Shown here: positions 1-4,933 of the stretch, one piece after another
How the letters are laid out: every line of letters begins with the position of its first letter
How positions within the stretch are numbered: the stretch's first letter is position 1
Assembly: GCA_003167055.1 (NCBI GenBank)
Contig: PMUE01000222.1
Coordinates: 1-5,250 of the forward strand
Length of the DNA: 5,250 nt
From: Vulcanimicrobiota bacterium
GTDB taxonomy: Bacteria; Vulcanimicrobiota; Vulcanimicrobiia; Vulcanimicrobiales; Vulcanimicrobiaceae
Reading direction: 5' to 3'
Position numbers and translations under genes: made by a program
The notes under the pieces: generated by a model
What the model was told of the DNA's origin: nothing
The model's input: the letters and a program-made list of their open reading frames with translations, nothing else
The model's database searches: none

Positions 1-779
1 TCGGTAAACGGAAAGAACGACGGGCGAAACCGCACGCGTTGATCCTCGCCGAAGAGTTCGCGACACATGCCCGTCAGCATCCCTTTGAGATGTCCAAAAT
101 GAATGCCCTCGGCAACCAACAATCCTTCGATCTGATTGAATTGGAAGAGGTGCCGCGCGTCGACCGCGTCGCGGCGATAGCAGCGCCCGGGTGCAACAAT
201 GGCGATCGGCGGCTGATGCTCTTGCATCGTGCGGATTTGCATCGGCGACGTGTGTGGACGGAGCAGCATCGAGTCCGTGATGAAGAACGAATCGAAGCCT
301 TCGCGTGCAGGGTGCGTCGCCGGAATATTCAGCGCGTCGAAATTGTAGTATTCGGGTTCAATCTCAGGTCCAACGACGACGGCAAAACCGCGACGTTGAA
401 AATACGCCGCTGCATCACGCAGCACGGTCCGAATCGGATGAATGCTCCCGGTCTCGGGCGCGACCGCTGGGAAGGTTACGTCGATTGTTTGCGCCAGTTC
501 GTCAGCGAACGCCAAGTTCTCGATACGTGACTGCGCGACGCGCAGTTCGTTCTCCATGCGTTCGACCGCTTCGTTGATGACTTTCCCGGCGTCAGGACGC
601 TCGGCCGGCGGAAGTTGGCCAATGCCGCGGCGCAGCATCGTCACTTCGCCGCTGCGGCCGAGAAACGCAACGCGAACGTTTTCGAGTTCGCGCTCGTCGG
701 CTACGCGCGCAACCGCCGCTTCGAAGCGGCGGTGAAGGTCATTGAGTTGGGTGGATAAATTCGAAGCGCCCGGATCCAT
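1..779 (-). CDS. pheS: Phenylalanyl-tRNA synthetase alpha subunit, N-terminal 259 residues (3' end beyond window)
   Basis: This is the catalytic alpha subunit of the cytoplasmic alpha2beta2 enzyme that charges tRNA-Phe with phenylalanine. Seen: a helical, coiled-coil-like N-terminal arm with VRVAFLGRSG at 35-44; the pheS signature around 110-160 (GSIHPIRTVL, then YYNFDALNIPATHP at 144-157); the substrate-binding HTS at 176-178; motif-2 region APGRCYRRDAVDARH at 196-210; QIEG at 216-219 (Gln and Glu expected to bind the amino group); and FRPSFFPFT at 251-259, whose phenylalanines line the amino-acid pocket in known structures. About 80-90 C-terminal residues lie outside the window. The ATG at 777-779 is the only plausible start: no ATG, GTG or TTG occurs in frame between it and the upstream TGA, which is the stop of the YqzL-like gene, and the N-terminus has about the usual length. 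There is no Shine-Dalgarno; a hairpin occupies that site. pheT would be expected downstream, off the left edge. Confidence 0.97.
   Translation of the reverse strand, partial: MDPGASNLSTQLNDLHRRFEAAVARVADERELENVRVAFLGRSGEVTMLRRGIGQLPPAERPDAGKVINEAVERMENELRVAQSRIENLAFADELAQTIDVTFPAVAPETGSIHPIRTVLRDAAAYFQRRGFAVVVGPEIEPEYYNFDALNIPATHPAREGFDSFFITDSMLLRPHTSPMQIRTMQEHQPPIAIVAPGRCYRRDAVDARHLFQFNQIEGLLVAEGIHFGHLKGMLTGMCRELFGEDQRVRFRPSFFPFT
713..732. repeat. 20-bp perfect palindrome inside the 5' end of pheS
   Basis: CCGCCGCTTCGAAGCGGCGG is fully self-complementary. It encodes R-R-F-E-A-A near residues 17-22 of PheS. As RNA it could form an 8-bp stem with a UCGA loop. It lies 29 bp inside the start-codon inverted repeat and shares the heptamer CGCTTCG/CGAAGCG with both arms of that repeat, so alternative pairings between the two elements are possible. 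The codons also fit an ordinary charged helix, so chance in GC-rich coding DNA is possible. Confidence 0.45.
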
Positions 780-794
780 ATACCGGGCGCTTCG
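762..794 (-). promoter_or_regulatory. Perfect 12-bp inverted repeat enclosing the pheS start codon
   Basis: On the minus strand the arms are CGAAGCGCCCGG and CCGGGCGCTTCG, separated by the 9-nt loop TATATGGAT. The pheS ATG lies in this loop. The 5' arm covers the place where a Shine-Dalgarno should be, and no purine-rich site is visible there; the 3' arm encodes the D-P-G-A-S that follows Met1. The next bases (AATTTATCC) are not a T-tract, so this does not look like an intrinsic terminator. A GC-rich 12-bp stem should be stable in mRNA, so control of initiation is a reasonable inference. An operator for a dimeric DNA-binding protein is an alternative. The repeat itself is certain; the function is not. 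Confidence 0.6.
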
Positions 795-818
795 GGAAGA
801 TGATGCGGACTTCTTTGG

Positions 819-920
819 TCAGCCCGGACTCGAAACCGGCTGGATCCGACGGTAAACAAGATAGGCACTGATCGAACCCGTTTGGGCGAAGAGTTTCCAG
901 AAGAGATCGCTGGTTGCCAT
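819..920 (-). CDS. YqzL-like small protein (33 aa)
   Basis: This micro-gene reads MATSDLFWKLFAQTGSISAY followed by LVYRRIQPVSSPG and TGA. The pattern W-K-x-F-x-x-T-G-x-I-x-A-Y-L-x-Y matches what I remember of the Firmicutes YqzL family, small proteins of about 40-50 residues with an aromatic N-terminus, WK.F..TG.I..YLL.K, and no established function, usually found near era/recO. A purine-rich AGAAGGAG (minus strand, 934-941) precedes the ATG, with 13 nt between GGAG and the start, slightly longer than ideal. The gene sits 75 bp after the methyltransferase stop and 39 bp before pheS, in the same frame as pheS, so the three probably share a transcript. The family match is from memory of the motif; homology of so short a protein needs an alignment. 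Confidence 0.72.
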   Translation of the reverse strand: MATSDLFWKLFAQTGSISAYLVYRRIQPVSSPG

Positions 921-978
921 TGCTTGCTGACGTCTCCTTCTAGCCGCGGAATCGGCTCAAAACCGTGGGAATGCCGAG

Positions 979-984
979 ATTGTA
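979..984 (-). promoter_or_regulatory. Possible extended -10 box ahead of the YqzL-like gene and pheS
   Basis: On the minus strand the gap after the methyltransferase stop reads ATGGTACAATCTCGG. TACAAT differs from the TATAAT consensus by one base and carries a TG two bases upstream (TGGTACAAT), as in extended -10 promoters. No convincing -35 hexamer is found 16-18 bp upstream (TACCGG at 17 bp). If real, it would give pheS its own promoter in addition to read-through from the methyltransferase gene. The evidence is a single hexamer. Confidence 0.25.
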
Positions 985-995
985 CCATGCCGCTT

Positions 996-1808
996 TTAGG
1001 GCCGGTAGTCTTGACTTTTCGCGCCCCCGAGGCTCTCTTGACAATGTAGCGATAAGACGTAGAGCGCGATCGAGCCGGCAACCGCCGCATTGAGCGATTC
1101 AGCGTCCCCTTGCATGGCTATTCGAGCTTGCTTCATTCCCGCAAATTCCCAGGAACCGAGGCCTCGTCGCTCGTGCCCGACAACCAGCGCCGTGCTCGCC
1201 CCGAACGCCAGATTCTCGAGCTCGGCACCGCCCGTGGTTAGCCCGATTGCCCGTGTCCCCGCCGTGGTGACGGCGGCAGCGAACTCCTGCGCCGTCGCCA
1301 CGGCGAGGGGAAGTCGAAAGATCGAGCCCATGGCTCCGCGGACGACCTTGGGGTGATAGGGATCGACACCGAAGCGCCCGAGAACGACGCCCGACGCCCC
1401 GAAGGCCTCGGCCGAGCGCAGGAGCGTGCCGACGTTGCCGGGGTCATTGAGGTCCGCCAGCGCGAGGGTAAGCCCGCCCCGGACGACGGTCGCGAGGTCA
1501 GCCAGTCGTTGGGGCGCGACCGCGACCAGTCCGGTTGGCGTCTCGAGATCGGAGATCTTGCGTAGGGTACGGTCATCGACGACGAAGACGGGGGTTCCGA
1601 GGGCATCGAGCTCTCGGACGCGCGCATTACTTGCCAGTACCGCGTCCGTGACGTAGAGCTCCTCGACCGCGACCCCGCTGCGCAGGGCCTCCTCCAGCAG
1701 GGTCGGTCCTTCGAACGCGAAACGGCCGTGCTCTTTGCGCCCTTTGGCCGATTGCAAATCGCGCACGCGGCTTACGCGATCCGCGTGCGCGCCGGTTAGC
1801 GTCGCCAC
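996..1808 (-). CDS. SpoU/TrmH-family RNA 2'-O-ribose methyltransferase
   Basis: A cytoplasmic SPOUT-fold enzyme of 270 residues that transfers a methyl group from S-adenosylmethionine to a ribose 2'-OH in rRNA or tRNA. The N-terminal substrate-binding domain (about 10-100) has the typical SAKGRKEHGRFAFEG followed by a leucine-rich helix. The SpoU domain (about 113-255) shows motif 1 LNDPGNVGTLLRSAEAFG (120-137, with the catalytic-type Asn125 and Arg131), PKVVRGAMGSIFRLP (153-167), motif 2 VVGHERRGL (209-217) and motif 3 IAMQGDAESLNAAVAGSIAL (230-249), which form the trefoil-knot cofactor site. The exact target nucleotide cannot be read from the sequence. The start is GTG and overlaps the upstream membrane-protein gene by 13 bp; no clear ribosome-binding site is visible, so translational coupling is likely. 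A methyltransferase of this type upstream of pheS is a known arrangement in Firmicutes (ysgA-pheS). Confidence 0.93.
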   Translation of the reverse strand: MATLTGAHADRVSRVRDLQSAKGRKEHGRFAFEGPTLLEEALRSGVAVEELYVTDAVLASNARVRELDALGTPVFVVDDRTLRKISDLETPTGLVAVAPQRLADLATVVRGGLTLALADLNDPGNVGTLLRSAEAFGASGVVLGRFGVDPYHPKVVRGAMGSIFRLPLAVATAQEFAAAVTTAGTRAIGLTTGGAELENLAFGASTALVVGHERRGLGSWEFAGMKQARIAMQGDAESLNAAVAGSIALYVLSLHCQESLGGAKSQDYRP

Positions 1809-1966
1809 CGCGCGCGTGTTGCAATCATGACGATCGCGGCCATGCCGGCCGCGAAAACGTCGGCGATTTTGTCGTTGAAATGATGCGGCACGACAAAGAT
1901 ATTCAAGACGTACACGAGGATGACGAAGATCGCGAAGAAGTACGCAAGCCAGCCGATCTCAGCCAT
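1796..1966 (-). CDS. Small two-helix membrane protein (56 aa), unknown function
   Basis: Starts MAEIGWLAYFFAIFVILVYV and ends with a basic tail, RARWRR. One clear transmembrane segment covers about residues 5-27 and a second, weaker one about 36-50 (VFAAGMAAIVMIAT), joined by a short loop carrying PHHFNDK. The positive tail suggests the C-terminus faces the cytoplasm, which would put both ends inside as a helical hairpin. I do not recognise the family. Its stop lies 13 bp inside the methyltransferase gene, which suggests one transcript. No Shine-Dalgarno is seen before the ATG (ACGGTCTTCGATC precedes it), so it may be leaderless or weakly translated. Possible upstream extensions overlap the Nudix gene antisense and lack protein-like character. 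Two well-formed hydrophobic stretches and the tight overlap make it a likely real gene. Confidence 0.68.
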   Translation of the reverse strand: MAEIGWLAYFFAIFVILVYVLNIFVVPHHFNDKIADVFAAGMAAIVMIATRARWRR

Positions 1967-2000
1967 GATCGAAGACCGTTGTTGCACGTTAGGGGAGGTT
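1967..2000. other. 34-bp divergent gap between the membrane-protein and Nudix genes
   Basis: The two start codons face away from each other across 34 bp, too short for two independent full promoters. At least one promoter must therefore lie inside the opposite gene. AGGGGAGG at 1991-1998 on the plus strand is the Nudix ribosome-binding site, ending only 2 nt from its ATG (5 nt if AGGGG is taken as the pairing core). No clear -35/-10 pair is visible on either strand in the gap. Confidence 0.4.
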
Positions 2001-2561
2001 ATGGAGAGCAAGCCGCAAGTCATCTCGTCGCATGAGCGCTTCGCCGGGCGCGTCTTTTCGGTGCGTACCGACGAACTCGCCTTCGACGATGGCGGCACCG
2101 CGCAAGTGGATATCGTCGAGCACCGAGGATCGTATGCGGTCATCGCGACACCCTCCGAAGATTCGGTGGTACTGGTGCGTCAGTACCGTCACCCGGTGGG
2201 CCGGTCGCTTTGGGAAGTGCCGGCCGGAACGGCCGAGCCGGGCGAGGACGTGCTGGGGGGCGCTTTGCGGGAATTGGCCGAGGAAACCGGCTATCGGGCG
2301 GCCTCGGCCCGGGCAATCGGCAGTGTTTACATGACGCCGGGCTTCTGCGACGAGATTATGCATTTTGTGCATGCAGCCGGGCTGCTGCCTGGTACGCAGA
2401 GCCTCGACGAAGATGAACGGATCACTGTTCAAAATTTTACAATCGACGAAATGGCGCAACTCGTGCGGAGCGGAGAAATCGCGGATGCAAAAACGCTTCT
2501 AGCGCTACTTTGGTTACAGGGCTCACGAGGTGAACTTGCGCCGAACCGTGCCGATAATTGA
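2001..2561 (+). CDS. nudF: Nudix hydrolase, ADP-ribose pyrophosphatase type
   Basis: A cytoplasmic 186-residue enzyme likely to split ADP-ribose into AMP and ribose 5-phosphate. The Nudix box GX5EX7REUXEEXGU is complete at 76-98 (G76, E82, R90, E91, E94, E95, G97), giving the metal-binding glutamates. A proline 16 residues after G97 (P113 in VYMTPGFCDE) is the recognised mark of the ADP-ribose subgroup. The N-terminal strand region (RVFSVRTDELAF, then VVLVRQYRHPVG and LWEVPAG) is typical of NudF-like dimers. The start at 2001 is preferred because it follows a G-rich ribosome-binding site and gives the usual N-terminus; the frame is open 81 bp further upstream but runs antisense to the membrane-protein gene. 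The gene symbol is by family; other nucleoside-diphosphate sugars are possible substrates. Confidence 0.9.
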   Translation: MESKPQVISSHERFAGRVFSVRTDELAFDDGGTAQVDIVEHRGSYAVIATPSEDSVVLVRQYRHPVGRSLWEVPAGTAEPGEDVLGGALRELAEETGYRAASARAIGSVYMTPGFCDEIMHFVHAAGLLPGTQSLDEDERITVQNFTIDEMAQLVRSGEIADAKTLLALLWLQGSRGELAPNRADN

Positions 2562-2617
2562 GGTACGGGTTTGTACGGCTGCAAGTGTCTCAGTAAGCAC
2601 TGCGGCCGTTGAACCGT

Positions 2618-2622
2618 GGAGG
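2618..2622 (+). promoter_or_regulatory. Ribosome-binding site that fixes the start of the 91-aa gene
   Basis: GGAGG lies 5 nt before the GTG at 2628 (GGAGGAAACCGTG). This favours the second in-frame GTG over the one at 2616, which would overlap the site itself and has no purine-rich sequence upstream. Confidence 0.7.
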
Positions 2623-2627
2623 AAACC

Positions 2628-2903
2628 GTGGAAGTACCTCACGACATAGATGCCGTGTTAAGGCGGCTTTTGGAAGGCTCCTTAGAGGGTCCGGAGCAGT
2701 CGATGCTCGCGCCCGAAGACGAGTCGTATCTCTCGTCGCTGATTGCCTCGGTACGCTGCGGTCGACGTGCCGTATTGATCGTCGAGGATGCAGACGAACG
2801 CTTGCGTTATATGTTTAGCAACGCGACGCGCGCCGAAGCGGTAACAATGCTCGGTAAGGTCGTGGAAGCTACTGGGCGCCGCCTCGCCGACGGCGACGAC
2901 TGA
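2628..2903 (+). CDS. Uncharacterised acidic protein (91 aa)
   Basis: I do not recognise this protein. It begins MEVPHDIDAVLRRLLEGSLE and is soluble-looking, with a leading amphipathic helix (about 5-18), a central helix (about 32-43), a short strand RRAVLIVED (46-54), a second strand-like RYMFSN (60-65) and a long helix to the acidic end (RAEAVTMLGKVVEATGRRL, 68-86). There is one cysteine (C44) and no signal peptide or membrane segment. It starts with GTG after a well-placed GGAGG. It follows the Nudix gene by 66 bp on the same strand, so co-transcription is possible. Its last 97 bp overlap the 3' end of the convergent hydrolase gene. The good ribosome-binding site and sensible helix pattern support a real gene, but no motif points to a function. 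Confidence 0.6.
   Translation: MEVPHDIDAVLRRLLEGSLEGPEQSMLAPEDESYLSSLIASVRCGRRAVLIVEDADERLRYMFSNATRAEAVTMLGKVVEATGRRLADGDD
2807..2903. other. 97-bp tail-to-tail antisense overlap of two coding regions
   Basis: The last 32 codons of the 91-aa gene (plus strand) and the last 31 sense codons plus stop of the hydrolase (minus strand) occupy the same DNA. By coordinate arithmetic the third codon positions of both genes fall on the same base pairs, so first positions pair with second positions. The hydrolase's family-like sequence ends at ...IYLLPQ (Q465), exactly at the stop of its neighbour, and everything beyond is an A/R/S/T/V-rich tail. Confidence 0.75.
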
Positions 2904-4294
2904 GGAAGCAGATAAATTTCGTATATCTTGCCGTCGGGCGTCAATCCAAAGCGATAGTGGTACTGTCCGTGCTGAAAACGGACGAGAAACTCGTACAAGG
3001 TATCCCCGTCACTCTGCGTCGTGCTTGCAATCGGTATGATGTCGAGCGGCTTTCCAAATGCCGCAAAGTTCGCGCGCACGAGGAGATCATCGGTCAAGTA
3101 GGTTGAAAAGGCCGGCGTGAGCTGCGTGCGATCGATGTTCTTATTGGCAATCCGGCCCAACCACTCGGTAGCGCGGTCGACGACCGCGTTATCGATCTGA
3201 GCGCGCTGCGGCTGAACCACAATGTCGAGAATCTCCGCCGCGAGCTGCTCCGGCGTAACCACGTCTCTCGAGTGCAACAAATCGGTGTTGGCCAACACGA
3301 TGACGGCGACGTGATCGTCGGGCAGCAGCGCGTTCATAGCATGATAACCCGCGATCTCGCCGTTGTGCCAGACGTAGCGCTTGCCGCCGCGCTCGTCAAC
3401 GACCCACCCCAAGCCGTATTGGAGAGCGCCCGGCGCGCCACTGGGCGTAAACATTTCGCGCTCCGCATCGACTCGTAGGACGAGCGGGAAGCCGATATCC
3501 CATTTCGCGAGATCGTAGACGTTCGTGACGACGCCGCCGTCGCCGAAGAGCCAGGCCGGATCCCATGGTTTGGCCGGGGTAAACGAACCCGGCGAGCCGG
3601 TATACCCAACGGCATGTTGCGGTGAGATCCCGCGATCCCCGGCCAGAAACGTCTGATTCATCGCCAGCGGAATGAAGACGTGTTGCTGCAGATAATCGGA
3701 GAGCGGAATGCCGCTCACACGCTCGACGATCAATCCGGCGATCGCATAGTTGAAATTGTTGTAACGGTACTGCGACCCGGGCGGAGAGAGTGGTTGCAAT
3801 TTGTTCATTGCTGCGATGAGATCGGAGAGCTTGATCGTCTTGGTGCGATCTTGATCGATGCCTTGCAGCGCGAGTTCGTCGGGCAGTCCGGCCGTCTGAT
3901 CGAGCAGTTCACGAATCGTAACGCCCTTGGCGATCGTGAGCTCGGGGACGTAGCGGGTCACCGGATCATCCAGTTTGAGTTTGCCGTCTTGAACAAGCAA
4001 GAGGACGGCCGCGGCGGTAAATTGTTTGCTGATCGAGCCGACGTACGTTTGCGTCGACGGTTCGAAGCGCGTGTGACGCGCGAGGTTGGCGTAGCCGAAG
4101 CCGCGCGCATAGACGATGCGGCCGTCCTCAACGACGCCGATGGCGAGACCGGGCGAGCGTTGTTCGCGGAAGATACGACTGCCCAGATCGTCGATCTGGT
4201 GCTCCATCGTCGCGGTGAGCGAGTGGGTGAGAGGCGCCGGCGGAATAGGCGCAATCACGGCGAGCAGCGCGGCAAGAACAAAGCCCGTCAGCAT
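2807..4294 (-). CDS. Secreted or anchored S12-family serine hydrolase (beta-lactamase/PBP-like)
   Basis: A 495-residue member of the serine beta-lactamase-like/penicillin-binding fold, which covers class C beta-lactamases, DD-peptidases, esterases and amidases; the substrate cannot be read here. The N-terminus (MLTGFVLAALLAVIAPIPPA) is hydrophobic and reads as a signal peptide or anchor, though it lacks the usual early Lys/Arg. The catalytic domain (about 30-360) has SxxK as S87-I-S-K90 in YVGSISKQF, Y178-N-N180 as the second motif, and H310-N-G312 replacing KTG, as in many S12 proteins. A separate C-terminal domain (about 370-465, DRTQLTPAFSTYLTDD through FGLTPDGKIYEIYLLPQ) resembles the NTF2/SnoaL-like tails of such hydrolases. 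Residues 466-495 look non-native (see the overlap). AAAAGG 6 nt before the ATG is the ribosome-binding site. It lies 15 bp after the anti-sigma stop, so it is probably in that operon and acts outside the membrane. Confidence 0.9.
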   Translation of the reverse strand: MLTGFVLAALLAVIAPIPPAPLTHSLTATMEHQIDDLGSRIFREQRSPGLAIGVVEDGRIVYARGFGYANLARHTRFEPSTQTYVGSISKQFTAAAVLLLVQDGKLKLDDPVTRYVPELTIAKGVTIRELLDQTAGLPDELALQGIDQDRTKTIKLSDLIAAMNKLQPLSPPGSQYRYNNFNYAIAGLIVERVSGIPLSDYLQQHVFIPLAMNQTFLAGDRGISPQHAVGYTGSPGSFTPAKPWDPAWLFGDGGVVTNVYDLAKWDIGFPLVLRVDAEREMFTPSGAPGALQYGLGWVVDERGGKRYVWHNGEIAGYHAMNALLPDDHVAVIVLANTDLLHSRDVVTPEQLAAEILDIVVQPQRAQIDNAVVDRATEWLGRIANKNIDRTQLTPAFSTYLTDDLLVRANFAAFGKPLDIIPIASTTQSDGDTLYEFLVRFQHGQYHYRFGLTPDGKIYEIYLLPQSSPSARRRPVASTTLPSIVTASARVALLNI

Positions 4295-4309
4295 GTCGCG
4301 CCTTTTCGG

Positions 4310-4933
4310 CTAGAAAACGAGCTGGGCCTGGCCTACCTCCCGGTCGCCTTGCATTAGGGTGAGCCGATCCATCCGACGGCTCTTCGGTAAGTAAAGAAGC
4401 GCTACGTTGTCGTGCGGCATCGCGGTGCCCAGCATGGTGCTGGTACCGTCGTGTCGCCAAAGAACGTGCAAGGGTGCGCTTGCACCGCGGATGACAATGC
4501 AGTACCAGGAGCCGTCGGGCGCATACATGACCCGCGCGTCGGTGCCGGAAAAGGCGACCGTGCGATGTGGGCTGGTTGCGACGCGCGCGATCGCCTGCGT
4601 ATCGGCGAGCAAGTCTCGATGCATTCTCAGGTTTTCTTGCAGCAGATAGGCGCCCGGTATCACCGCGATCAGCAGCGCCGCCGCGACCGCAAGGCCGACA
4701 TTGTATTGCGCGGTTTGCCGGGCCGGCCGCACCGGCTCCGGCGCGAAGAATCGCGCCGGCGGTTCGAGCTGCGTCTGCGCGGCAGCAATTGATGCGACGT
4801 CGGACTCGGCTTGCGCAAGCAGGCGGCGGCACGCGTCGCAGTGCGTCAAGTGCTCTTCGGCGGCGCGTTGCTCGGGCGGTTCGAGCATTCCCAAGGCATA
4901 AAGCGCGGCAAGCTCGCCGAGATGATCGGTCAT
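4310..4933 (-). CDS. RskA-like membrane anti-sigma factor with zinc-binding domain
   Basis: A 207-residue single-pass membrane protein expected to hold its partner ECF sigma factor inactive until an envelope signal releases it, often by proteolysis in related proteins. The cytoplasmic anti-sigma domain (1-40) has H4, H28, C32 and C35 in the order HxnHx3Cx2C (HLTHCDACRRLL), the ZAS zinc signature. A Pro/Ala-rich linker follows, then a membrane helix at about 78-98 (NVGLAVAAALLIAVIPGAYL). The extracytoplasmic RskA-type domain (about 115-207) has VMYAPDGSWYCIVIRG, PLHVLWRHDG and ALLYLPKS strands. It starts at the ATG at 4931-4933, inside the sigma stop (ATGA), so translation is coupled and the two proteins should be made in matched amounts. 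Longer upstream readings only retrace the sigma gene in another frame. The stop is TAG. Confidence 0.93.
   Translation of the reverse strand: MTDHLGELAALYALGMLEPPEQRAAEEHLTHCDACRRLLAQAESDVASIAAAQTQLEPPARFFAPEPVRPARQTAQYNVGLAVAAALLIAVIPGAYLLQENLRMHRDLLADTQAIARVATSPHRTVAFSGTDARVMYAPDGSWYCIVIRGASAPLHVLWRHDGTSTMLGTAMPHDNVALLYLPKSRRMDRLTLMQGDREVGQAQLVF
4738..4759. repeat. 9-bp inverted repeat with 4-nt loop inside the anti-sigma gene
   Basis: CCGGCGCGA and TCGCGCCGG flank AGAA on the plus strand. In the anti-sigma mRNA this would be a GC-rich stem with a UUCU loop, in the linker between the zinc domain and the membrane helix (coding P-A-R-F-F-A-P). No T-tract follows, so it is not a terminator. 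It may be chance in Ala/Pro/Arg-rich coding sequence. Confidence 0.35.

Noticed and set aside
133..135. Asn215 in PheS where many enzymes have His (F-H-Q becoming F-N-Q)
   Set aside because: From memory, this position already varies (Thr or Met in Firmicutes PheS), while the neighbouring Gln and Glu are kept, so it is not evidence of altered function.
39..530. Long plus-strand open frame of 163 codons at the left end
   Set aside because: It lies antisense to pheS, whose minus-strand translation matches the family throughout; the plus frame is Arg-rich shadow sequence without a motif.
762..794. Intrinsic terminator reading of the pheS hairpin
   Set aside because: No T-tract follows on either strand, and the 3' arm is coding for pheS.
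780..995. T-box riboswitch ahead of pheS
   Set aside because: No T-box consensus (such as AGGGTGGNACCGCG) is found on the minus strand; the region is largely taken up by the YqzL-like gene.
701..1090. 129-codon minus-strand frame spanning the methyltransferase 3' end, the gap and the pheS start
   Set aside because: It is out of frame with the methyltransferase, the YqzL-like gene and pheS, crosses all three, and has no domain or ribosome-binding site.
1920..2000. Longer N-terminus for the Nudix hydrolase (27 extra residues)
   Set aside because: It overlaps the membrane-protein gene antisense, has no ribosome-binding site, and the added residues are not part of the family.
1967..2143. Longer N-terminus (115-residue version) for the small membrane protein
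   Set aside because: The extra residues are antisense to the Nudix gene and look random; the methionine just before the hydrophobic helix fits better.
3680..4357. 225-codon plus-strand frame opposite the hydrolase
   Set aside because: It is antisense to the catalytic domain holding the SxxK and YxN motifs; no start signal and no family resemblance.
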